Source of the DNA: Ligula intestinalis
Lineage: Eukaryota > Platyhelminthes > Cestoda > Diphyllobothriidea > Diphyllobothriidae
Direction of reading: 5' to 3'
Assembly: GCA_036362985.1 (NCBI GenBank)
Contig: JAYGXS010000001.1
Coordinates: 68,374,424 to 68,438,423, forward strand
DNA length: 64,000 nucleotides
Positions 11,501-64,000 of this stretch are shown in pieces; within the stretch, counting starts at the first letter, position 1, and every line of letters starts with the position of its first letter. The notes below the pieces were generated by a model. It ran no database searches and was not told the DNA's origin. It worked only from the letters and a program-made list of their open reading frames with translations. The position numbers were made by a program, and so were the translations under genes.

Positions 11501-13320
11501 CACCGTTCCAGTTTTACATGACTACCCATCTAGTGTTCATTAAGGGAAGGGGCGTACAAGCATTCGTTGCCAAAAATGCTTATCTACCTTCTATGGTTCT
11601 CTCTAGGCTTCTTCCCCAACTGTTATACGCACATTGCCATAAGATCTCCCATCACTTCACTACCTACTTTGCAGGTTCGTCTCATTGTCGTTGACAGTGT
11701 GGCCCTTCCGTTCCGTTACGAGTTTGATTGCATTCCTCAGCGAAATCGCCTCTTGGCAGCCCTATCTCAGGTTCTTCTCTCAGTGGCTGGTTCTCAGAAC
11801 GCGGCGGTAAGTTACGATTGGAGGCTTATTCAGAGCCTTACCTCTTGATATAGAAATAGCAACCATAAGTAAGAAGTCTATGCTTCAATGTTGGGCCTCT
11901 AGCGCAAATGTTTGTATGAAATTATGGCTGACTCGAAACAGTCGTGCCTTTTCAACCACTTTATACTGTACACTGCATGCCCCCTATCAATACTAAGGTC
12001 CGTAAGTGGAGTTTTGCATGTGTTAAGCCACGCCAACTTTCCACCATATTATTCTGTTAACTTTATACTACTAGTTTCTATGTCGCTTCAATAGCCTACC
12101 TCCTTTTAGGTAATTGTCACCAACCAAATAACGACCCGATTTAACGCTATGGACGGTCGTGATACATCAGTCAACGAGACTGGCGGAAACCCACTTGTGC
12201 CCGCATTGGGCGACAGCTGGGGCCACATCTGTTCAATTAGACTGCTGTTAGAGCGCTCTTCCGACGGCAGAGGTAAAGTAGCCAAACTCTTAAAACATCC
12301 GGGTAGGCCGCCCGGCACAGCGCGCTACCAAGTCACCGTAAGTTGATGCACTCTCTCTGGTTCTTTCTCTCTCAGTCATCTGTGACTTAACTACAGTTTG
12401 CATGCCTAGCAGACACGTTTTTTCATAAGACGTTTTGGCCCAACAACGAGACCACCAGTAACACAACCACTGGCGCACTCCTGTCGATTAATTGTAAACA
12501 ACTGTGGGTAATCTAGAAGCTTTATAATTAAAAATAGACCTGCTGCTGATGAAGACACTACTTTGGGGTGGGCAGCGCGTGTCCCCGAAGGCTGGGAAAA
12601 TTTTCAACATAATGCAGCATTTAGTCGTGAATGTAATGAATAATTTTTAGGATGTTTCAAGAGTAGCCACAGAATCATCTATTTCAAGATCACTGCATAA
12701 GTTCCACCGCGTAAATTAAGTGCTGGGACTTAAGCGCTTGCAAAGTGTACCCATCTAAGCGTCCGCAGTGGTTGTGGTGGCTGTACAAAATTTGGCAGGA
12801 TTGTCTTTAGAAGTCCTATTTGACTTTGACCTATAATAATAAAGTACTTTTACATTTTTAGTAGCCCGACTTTCACTTTTTACGTTAAATTCAGCCAATT
12901 TAAGGTCGAATTTCCATCAGTAGGCCTCAGTTGCCTGAGCAACAGGAGTTTATACTGATAGAGTTGATTCTATTTAGCTCTTTAAAACAATTTTAAGTGG
13001 CTTTAATTTAACATTTTTATCACTTTCAACACAATTAAGTATTCATTTACACTCGTTAACCAAGAATTAAATGTTTAACCACCGATTCCGTAAGGCAGTT
13101 AGGCAGGGGGAGTAGATATTTTGGCGGCCCTACAAAACAGTTTTGTCCATTTTTGAATGTGCAAGGTTTGCGCCGAAAATTAAATTCATTGACTTGGGTT
13201 ATTCGAGATTTGTCGACCAGTATGATTCTATATTTTACGGTTTAACACTCCTCTCTTCTTTCTGACCCAATTTATCTTCTCCTCACACTAAAGGTTGACG
13301 GAGTTCGCGATGTATTTTGA
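5411..13320 (+). CDS. DNA repair protein RAD51C (RAD51 homologue 3), eight exons
   Basis: RAD51C is a RAD51 paralogue acting in the nucleus in the BCDX2 and CX3 complexes, which help load RAD51 and resolve recombination intermediates. Exons: 5411-5543, 5658-5871, 8255-8341, 8446-8627, 8987-9156, 11675-11806, 12110-12337 and 13294-13320. Joined they give 1173 bases, 390 residues plus TGA; human RAD51C has 376. Landmarks: N-terminal helical domain (1-75), TALELL linker motif (~92), Walker A GQPGIGKT (135-142), FIDTEGSF in exon 4, YIRCTDY in exon 5 (compare YFRCRDY in human), Walker B LIVVD (265-269) and VPALGDSWGH in exon 7. Every junction is GT/AG and all phases agree. The protein ends right after VDGVRDVF, matching the KPQGFRD region of the human protein, so the basic C-terminal tail with the nuclear signal is absent. 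The match to RAD51C is closer than to RAD51, DMC1 or XRCC3. Confidence 0.93.
5658..5871 (+). CDS. RAD51C exon 2
   Basis: Acceptor TTATGTTAAG|TCTGC. The reading frame gives CGVHRQKATSVLEILQ (human: VGISKAEALETLQII), then TALELLKIEG and SGYIVTMCK. Other AG positions nearby break the frame with exon 1, which fixes this start. Donor AG|GTAAGTG, two bases carried over. Confidence 0.85.
7860..7968 (-). repeat. tRNA-derived SINE, family 1 (truncated head)
   Basis: Read on -, it has a B-box-like GGTTCAAATTCC, then CAGAGGCC and a tail TTTTTACAATTGGGT like that of the neighbouring + copy. The A-box end is degraded. Its 7869-7925 is complementary to 8023-8075 of the next copy. Confidence 0.65.
7972..8095 (+). 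repeat. tRNA-derived SINE, family 1 (best copy)
   Basis: GGCCTCGTAGCTCAGTTGG contains an A box (TAGCTCAGTTGG), and GGTTTGAATCC about 45 bases on fits the B box of RNA polymerase III promoters. The tRNA-like part ends at about 8053 and is followed by a short AT-rich tail that recurs in other copies (29.7 and 34.7 kb). Lack of a foldable anticodon arm and the conserved tail argue for a SINE and not a tRNA gene. Confidence 0.7.
8255..8341 (+). CDS. RAD51C exon 3 (Walker A)
   Basis: Acceptor CCTCAATAG|TTTTGATG. Encodes FDDLLDGGFPCGRITEVCG and the ATP-binding loop GQPGIGKTQF (human GAPGVGKTQL). Donor TTTTG|GTAAGT, two bases carried over. Confidence 0.92.
8446..8627 (+). CDS. RAD51C exon 4
   Basis: Acceptor TTATTTTAG|CTTGC. 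Completes the Walker A helix (CLQ) and encodes GLAGEAVFIDTEGSF, nearly identical to the human GVAGEAVFIDTEGSF. Donor TCATCAG|GTAAAT, one base carried over. Confidence 0.92.
8628..8986 (+). other. RAD51C intron 4
   Basis: 359-base intron, donor GTAAAT and acceptor ACACGTGTAG. Nothing else seen in it. Confidence 0.6.
8987..9156 (+). CDS. RAD51C exon 5
   Basis: Acceptor TACACGTGTAG|GAAAGG. Encodes a variable segment and then GVHYIRCTDYLQLLAA (human IYYFRCRDYTELLAQ). Donor CCAAAT|GTAAGT in phase 0. Confidence 0.9.
9157..11674 (+). other. RAD51C intron 5 (2.5 kb)
   Basis: The largest RAD51C intron. Open frames of up to 116 codons occur on either strand but none resembles a known family. I see no clear repeat or RNA gene. 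Confidence 0.5.
11675..11806 (+). CDS. RAD51C exon 6 (Walker B)
   Basis: Acceptor CTACTTTGCAG|GTTCGT. Encodes VRLIVVDSVALPFRYEFD (human VRLVIVDGIAFPFRHDLD) with the Walker B LIVVD. Donor GCGGCG|GTAAGT, phase 0. Confidence 0.93.
11807..12109 (+). other. RAD51C intron 6
   Basis: 303-base intron, donor GTAAGT and acceptor CCTCCTTTTAG. Nothing else seen in it. Confidence 0.6.
12110..12337 (+). CDS. RAD51C exon 7
   Basis: Acceptor CCTCCTTTTAG|GTAATT. Encodes VIVTNQITTRF (human VILTNQMTTKI) and VPALGDSWGHICSIRL (human VPALGESWGHAATIRL), the conserved C-terminal core. Donor GTCACC|GTAAGT, phase 0. Confidence 0.93.
12338..13293 (+). other. RAD51C intron 7
   Basis: 956-base intron ending in a long pyrimidine-rich tract before TCACACTAAAG. 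No other feature seen. Confidence 0.6.
13294..13320 (+). CDS. RAD51C exon 8, nine codons including stop
   Basis: Acceptor CCTCACACTAAAG|GTTGAC preceded by a strong pyrimidine tract. Encodes VDGVRDVF and TGA, matching the human IKPQGFRD segment, in phase with exon 7. The short exon is accepted because phase, homology and the polyadenylation signal 74 bases downstream all agree. Confidence 0.75.
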   Translation, partial: VDGVRDVF

Positions 13321-13393
13321 TAGTACTCACACCCGAGAAGAACCTCTTCCCGCCTTTGCATGTGACTTTCCAATTTCGCGTTCTTTCTGTACA

Positions 13394-13399
13394 AATAAA
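13394..13399 (+). terminator. Polyadenylation signal AATAAA for RAD51C
   Basis: Canonical AATAAA 74 bases after the RAD51C stop. Distance and strand fit a short 3' UTR. Confidence 0.6.
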
Positions 13400-13640
13400 C
13401 TTCCAGCAACTTCTCTACAAATGGTTAAAGTTTTGTGTGTAGGCGAATAATAAGATGCACAATGAAAATGCGTCCACCAATATGTCCTGACAGCAAACCG
13501 AAATTGCGCCGTCCACTTCGGCCGTAGGACTTTAGTCCACTTACGGATGGTCAACATGTGATCGAGAATCTTTACCGACCAAAGCGAAGTCTGTGACAAG
13601 ACCTAATGGGTAAACATAAACCGAATCCGATATATCTTAT

Positions 13641-13680
13641 TGGTAATCGAGCTAACGCTCTACCATTGAGAGCTACCATG
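13641..13680 (-). repeat. Fragment of family 1 SINE (A-box end)
   Basis: Read on -, GGTAGCTCTCAATGGTAGAG resembles a tRNA A-box region followed by GCGTTAGCTCG, as in the family 1 heads. Only the head remains. Confidence 0.4.
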
Positions 13681-13740
13681 ACGGCTACGTACAAGATGAA
13701 CACCGCTCCCGTGTGATTACTCCCATTCGCGGCGGACAGG

Positions 13741-13956
13741 ATGTGAACTCGTGGCTCAGTGGCCTGACCGCTTGCGCCTCAGTTAAAAGCTCGAATCGTC
13801 CCCATCAGGTTTCTCAGCGCAAGGACGGCAAATTTAAGAAAAACGTGCCGACGAAGGCCATATCGCCTGTCCCACACCACGACCCTCGAGTGGTGCTGGA
13901 AATGACCGGCTGACGACAACTAATAAGCCAGAAATGGCCATTCTAGTCTCCCTTAT
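13741..13956 (+). repeat. tRNA-derived SINE, family 2
   Basis: Contains an A-box-like TGGCTCAGTGG (13752-13762) and a weak B box (GCTCGAATCG). It ends with taataagccagaaatggcca, which recurs on - at 25262-25396 and, weaker, near 47730. The shared tail defines the family. Confidence 0.55.
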
Positions 13957-15037
13957 GTTTGCCGGCAAATTATCTGCCTATCCTACTAGCTACTGTCAGG
14001 GCCCGAGATATGAGGCCCAAGGCAAATGCGCAGCGGGACAGCGAGTCCCCTTAACGGTCGATAAACGTCCATCGACTAGAATCACTCATTGATGGTCTGG
14101 ATCGTCAGCCTACCTACTCGAAGACCAGACCTCTCCTCTTCCGGCTTATATAAGTTGCCTTGCTGCCCAGCAGAATTAAATGGTCTGAACCAGTGACGGG
14201 CAGAGGCGGTAGTTTTAATTCCATCTTCCTAATCATACAACGGTGTTATACTGAGTACCCAAGCGAGCCACAGAAAGTACGACTGAGGCACCAACGCAAA
14301 GTTCGCATAAGTAAAAAAAGAAGGCATGTGACGTCAATAAGGCCCTATACTTTCTTTGCGATAAGATGTCGATACTCAAACTCAGATCACAGTTGAGTGT
14401 AGAAGGGAATAGAAGCTCAGGTAGGCCGACGACCACTTCGTTTCAAAAAAGAAACAGGAAGCCGAGGTGGTCAGACAACAATTCAAAGAGAAAAAATAGA
14501 AAACCTATGTGAAAGTTAGATTTTGGTGGAGGTGGGTACGAGAGGCAAGAACTCGGGCGGGCGAAGCACACAATCGGAGACGAGCCCGAAAATCAAGATA
14601 ATGGGAAGAGACCAATTTACATGGTATAAACTGTTTCCTAGCGAGGTAGAAGAACGGGGTGTGTGTGGAAGCTGAGTAAGACGAAAAAGGTGCGTAGAGT
14701 TAAAAATACACGTTTACAATTGAGTGTGTACACGTGCAAGCATAATTGCTAAATGTAGGCCGGAATGTGTTGCAGAGTTGAGAGGAGCAGAAGTTAACTT
14801 TAAAAATGCATTTTAATACCTCGGCGAGACACTCAAGGTCAAGCTCTGCAAACATGCAATCTTCGGTTCGTTTTCTTTGTCCACGTTCTGGACTACGAAG
14901 GGCCTGAGCAATTGTCAACTGGCGACATGTTTGCAGGAAATTACGACCCAAGCGTTTCCGTACCATCGTATAACGAAGGTGGGCTTGAGGTAGTAATAAT
15001 GGCTGAGCTAACTGGCTCAGAAGCACAGTGGGAGGCA

Positions 15038-60596
<45,559 letters not shown>

Positions 60597-62211
60597 CTGA
60601 AAAAAGGTGTCAACTTTAAAGAGGCACATAGCGAAAGGGGAGAGAGTGTTAACAACAAGCAAACAATCAACAATCAAATTTCTTGCAATTTTATGTCATT
60701 TCTTCCAGAATTAGTTGTGGGTCCTGGACGACTAACCGGAAAACGTAACATTTTAAAAGCTATTGGGAAAGATGGCGGCTGCCAACCATGCGCCGGTTTG
60801 GGAAATTTTCTAGATTTGGTAGCCGTGGTTCTCAGTTAATCTTGGTTACTGAGAAAATGCACAAGCCTCAGTATTTTTAATTGGTCAGCACCGGAGAACA
60901 TCCTATAGGACCTTAACTGACTGAACTAATAAATGGCCCCTTCTAAAAATATGAAAAGTGTTATATTCCTGGGAAAAAGCTTGTACGAACACTTCTAAGC
61001 TTGTAGGAGGGAATTACCGACAACAGCAAAGGCGACCGAAATAAGCATTTCCCGCTTGCTAGCCACTGCCTAACCCGATCGGCGAAGGCCCTTCCTGCGA
61101 TAACCAATATGTCCATCACTGCCGACAGGACGCGAAGCCCGTGCCTCAAGATGAGGGCGGCCGAATTAAATGTTCAAAGAGTCCTAGTCTCAAATAACGA
61201 GTCTTGCGAAACTGGGTTTGGGTAAAACCAGCTGACGACGGCTCCCAAGTCATAGGTGGACATTCCGGTATCTTTCATATTTTTCGGTACTCCCTGCGAT
61301 GCGGTACCGTTTGCAAAACAGCTGCCTGCAAGGGGACACCTGTGTCCCGTAAAGCGAGCGGTGTACGCCCTTTCTACGCTTTCTACGTTTAGTATCCGTA
61401 TGGAATTTGTGAGCCACCGAAATCAGACGATGTGCTTCATAAAACAAACAGCCTGGAAAGTAGCATGGTGTCTTTAACATTCCTGCACTTCTGTGTTAAG
61501 GGTTATCAGACTAAAAATGATATACATTTTTATCTCCTATAGGAAAACTGCTAAGCAAGGTTTCGTTCCTCCACTTTGTTGTGAAGCGTGAGCAGAAAAA
61601 GAACTAAAAGCGTATTTTGAAATATTTCGTAAGACGAGATTGAGCCACAACGTGTTCAGTATATGCAATATCATCAAATTATTATGTCATGAAATCAACC
61701 ACTAAGTTCCTGAGAAACAGATGGCGGGTATTTGTGGGTACCATCATAGTTTTAAGGGCCGTTTGGTTCCCAGCAGTGAGGGTTTAGGAGTGACTTGCAA
61801 GATCCTTGAAAAGACAGGATAGGAATAAGGCACGCTAGATTAATCGTCAGTAAAAACGGGGGTAACAGAGCATGATGCAGAAGGGTATCAAAAAGACGTG
61901 TCTTTAAGTAAAAGTAGAAAAAGTGCCTTTTTAAGACGTGGAAAAAAAACTAGCACTAAGTTATGAGCGACAAGCGCATACATGCGTAAAATACTTGGGA
62001 ACCAGCTTAATCTATCCGTAAAACGTGATGTCTTATTATCACGTAGGACAGTCGGCCTGTACAGGCAATCGTGACATGTACTTTATATAACGATACATCA
62101 GGAGGTCCACGAGACATGTCTGCATACACAGAAAAAAACTTTATGTTCTCTGTTGTAAAGTCGCATCGGATGAATCTGAAAGCGGCTCTACAATCTGCCT
62201 TACAGGGGTAT
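60597..62211. other. Upstream side of the ADAM gene; no exon identified
   Basis: I looked for a prodomain with a cysteine switch on - and found none. Open frames at 60961-61149 and 61250-61480 (-) look like repeats. The remaining prodomain exons are probably to the right of this window. Confidence 0.4.
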
Positions 62212-62538
62212 TCATTTATATAGACCCCTGTATGCATTTATATAGACCCCTGTATGCATTGTAGTATTTTCGTCGGACACCAAGGCAATTGCATTCGGAT
62301 AAATTCTCCGGATGTTTATGAGTGTGGGTGTATTTCGTACTGCAGGCACCAATGACAACCGCTTTCTTGATTTACTGATTTTTTTCATGATTTTTGAAAC
62401 GGTGGACTGTGACGTCGGCACCTGCAGGATGCCCATTTCCTGAACGATTTCACTCTCGGTCATCTCGTTTAGAGCATTGACCATCTCAGCAACAAACTGT
62501 TCAGTTGTTTCCGATGCCGAAACAAACATAGGAAACAA
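62212..62538 (-). pseudogene. Helix-turn-helix frame of a transposon, left arm of an inverted duplication
   Basis: About 108 codons including ESEIVQEMGILQVPTSQSTV then SKIMKKI: a short helix-turn-helix resembling the DNA-binding part of transposases. It continues VRNTPTLINIRRIYPNAIAL. The same frame lies inverted at 62541-62960. The family is not identified. The end carries a tandem 22-bp unit (tttatatagacccctgtatg...). Confidence 0.4.
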
Positions 62539-62540
62539 CT

Positions 62541-62960
62541 AAGCAGCTTGTTGCTGAGGTGGTCGATGCTCTAAAGGAGATGCCCGAGAGCGAAATCGTT
62601 CAGGAAATGGGCATCCTGCAGGTGCCGACGTCACAGTCNNNNNNNNNNNNNNNNNNNNNNNNNNNNNNNNNNNNNNNNNNNNNNNNNNNNNNNNNNNNNN
62701 NNNNNNNNNNNNNNNNNNNNNNNNNNNNNNNNNNNNNNGAAATCGTTCAGGAAATGGGCATCCTGCAGGTGCCGACGTCACAGTCCACCGTTTCAAGAAT
62801 CATGAAAAAATCAATAACTCGCGATAGCGCTTGTCATTTGTGCCTGCAGAAAGAAATACACCCACACTCATAAACATCCGGAGAATTTATCCGAATGCAA
62901 TCGCCTTGGTGCCCGACGAAAATACTACAATGCAGAAAGGGGTCTATATAAATGCATACA
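62541..62960 (+). pseudogene. Helix-turn-helix frame, right arm, interrupted by assembly gap
   Basis: Inverted copy of 62212-62538, with differences including a frame disruption after SRIMKKS. A block of 100 N lies within it at 62639-62738, flanked on both sides by the same 47 bases. It runs into the Helitron-type helicase frame. Confidence 0.4.
62639..62738. other. Assembly gap (100 N)
   Basis: Exactly 100 N, a conventional placeholder length. The 47 bases at 62592-62638 are identical to 62739-62785. Confidence 0.99.
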
Positions 62961-62973
62961 GGGGTTTATATAA

Positions 62974-63966
62974 ATGCATACGGGAGTCTCTATACTTGAA
63001 AATGACCATCATTGGGAGAATACCATTGCTGTGGCTGTTATTACTAATGCTCCACAACACCTACGGCGCCTTCTTGCTTTGTTGATTAGGAGTCGTGAGT
63101 TGGCTTACCCTTGGGGCCTGTGGTTAAAGTTCAGAAATTATATGTCTGAAGACTACCGGTTTCAGCTGCAGTTGCAAAATGGCGATGCTGATATCGAATT
63201 TAATTCCGCCATCTTCAACATAGCCACATACTTCATTGAGAACATCTTGTTTGGCATGAGTGGTGAGCAACTTCATGCATAGGCATTCCCTCTGCTAGAA
63301 AGGAGCGTTGGAAATCAGTTCCCCACTGGGGTGCTGCGTGAGCTTTGCTACAATGTTACCGAGCTGGCAGCCTACGTTGCTCTGAGTAAACCAACGTTAC
63401 TGGTCGACCTACTGCACGCAATCAGCACCATTCTCGAGAGTGTTCATGGTCGCAGTAATGGTGATCAGGTTTTCTTTTTGGGTGCTTCTGGTGGAACTGG
63501 CAAAACTTTCATCCTCAAGTTTCTCCCTGCCAAACTACGCAAAGACGGCCAAATTGTTTTAGCTGTTGCATCGGCTTGTGTTGCAGCGACGTTGCTTTCT
63601 GACGGCAGAACTGCTTACATTACCTTCAAGCTTACTCTTAGGTTAGCCGACGATGGCACCACAACATGTCGAATGAGAAGAGGCAGTGGTTCAGCTGAAT
63701 TGCTGAAGCGATGCTCAGCAATAATTTGGGACGAGTGCACAATGGCAAACAGAATTGCACTGGTAGCGCTGGATCTCACAGTTTGCGTTGATTACCTAAC
63801 TGAATTCCTGAACAGTTTGGAAATATCTGGCTTCCCTTCCCATACAACTGATTCTGAAAATTGGCACGAGTCCCAGGAAGCAGATGAGAAGAAGCAGATG
63901 CGATCACTGGAACAAGGGTTTTATTTGCCGAAGGTTTCGGATTCCCTCACGAATCCTCAATCATAG
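62974..63966 (+). pseudogene. Helitron/PIF1-type helicase fragment with in-frame stop
   Basis: The frame encodes AVAVITNAPQHLRRLLALLI, WGLWLKFRNYMSEDY, then after an in-frame TAG (63280-63282) continues LRELCYNVTELAAYVALSKP and the helicase core: FLGASGGTGKTFILKFL (Walker A), IVLAVASACVAATLLSDGRT and AIIWDECTMA (DExx box). The order HLRxL...LWxxFxxxxSED...GGTGKTF...WDE is that of Helitron helicases, which belong to the PIF1 group and move elements by rolling-circle replication. The later motifs are missing: homology fades after ALDLTV and the frame ends at 63966. The upstream Rep domain is absent, so this is a dead fragment. Confidence 0.8.
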
Positions 63967-64000
63967 GTGGTGATAAAATAGTTATGGTTATGCGCAGATG

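Larger units (their letters stand above)
13400..15037. other. Convergent intergenic region between RAD51C and the ADAM gene
   Basis: Holds two SINE pieces (13641-13680 and 13741-13956) and the presumed 3' UTR of the ADAM gene on -. A non-canonical ATTAAA on - lies at 14812-14817, about 220 bases after the ADAM stop; I found no canonical AATAAA closer. Confidence 0.45.

Overview
The window is eukaryotic nuclear DNA from a flatworm, most likely a large-genome tapeworm such as a pseudophyllidean. This is inferred from family resemblance: a RAD51C and an ADAM gene cut into short exons by long introns with GT/AG junctions, an RTE-type LINE of the kind common in parasitic flatworms, a Penelope-like fragment, a C2H2-finger LINE tail and tRNA-derived SINEs. 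No search was run, so the species is not fixed.

Two cellular genes face each other. On the + strand, RAD51C (recombinase paralogue of homologous recombination) can be read completely in eight exons from 5411 to 13320: 390 codons plus stop, with every intron phase agreeing. On the - strand, an ADAM family membrane metalloprotease-disintegrin runs from 60596 down to 15038. Its exons encode the start of the metalloprotease domain, the HExxH zinc site, disintegrin, cysteine-rich and EGF-like domains, one membrane helix and a 265-residue cytoplasmic tail. The signal peptide and prodomain lie upstream of 60596 and were not found. One metalloprotease exon (41423-41489) is a candidate supported mainly by phase. 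The stop codons of the two genes are 1.7 kb apart, tail to tail.

Region by region. 1-2021: nothing recognised. 2035-5295: an RTE-type LINE on the - strand, bounded by a perfect 13-bp target-site duplication, with its 5' end only 115 bp from the RAD51C start codon. 5411-13320: RAD51C, with a head-to-head SINE pair in intron 2. 13.4-15.0 kb: convergent intergenic DNA with two SINE pieces. 15.0-60.6 kb: the ADAM gene, whose introns hold a Penelope-like GIY-YIG fragment between 72-bp inverted repeats, a perfect 35-bp-arm palindrome, a zinc-finger LINE relic, four copies of an ~0.8-kb terminal-inverted-repeat element, several SINEs, a 107-bp MITE, a GC-rich foldback and two copies of a telomere-like repeat family. 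62.2-64.0 kb: an inverted duplication of a helix-turn-helix reading frame around an assembly gap, then a broken Helitron/PIF1-type helicase.

No clearly new multi-gene system was seen. The points most worth following are the LINE placed against the RAD51C start, the ADAM gene with its linker insertion and duplicated tail motif, the Penelope-like inverted-repeat unit, the terminal-inverted-repeat family, and the gap that looks like an assembly artefact.
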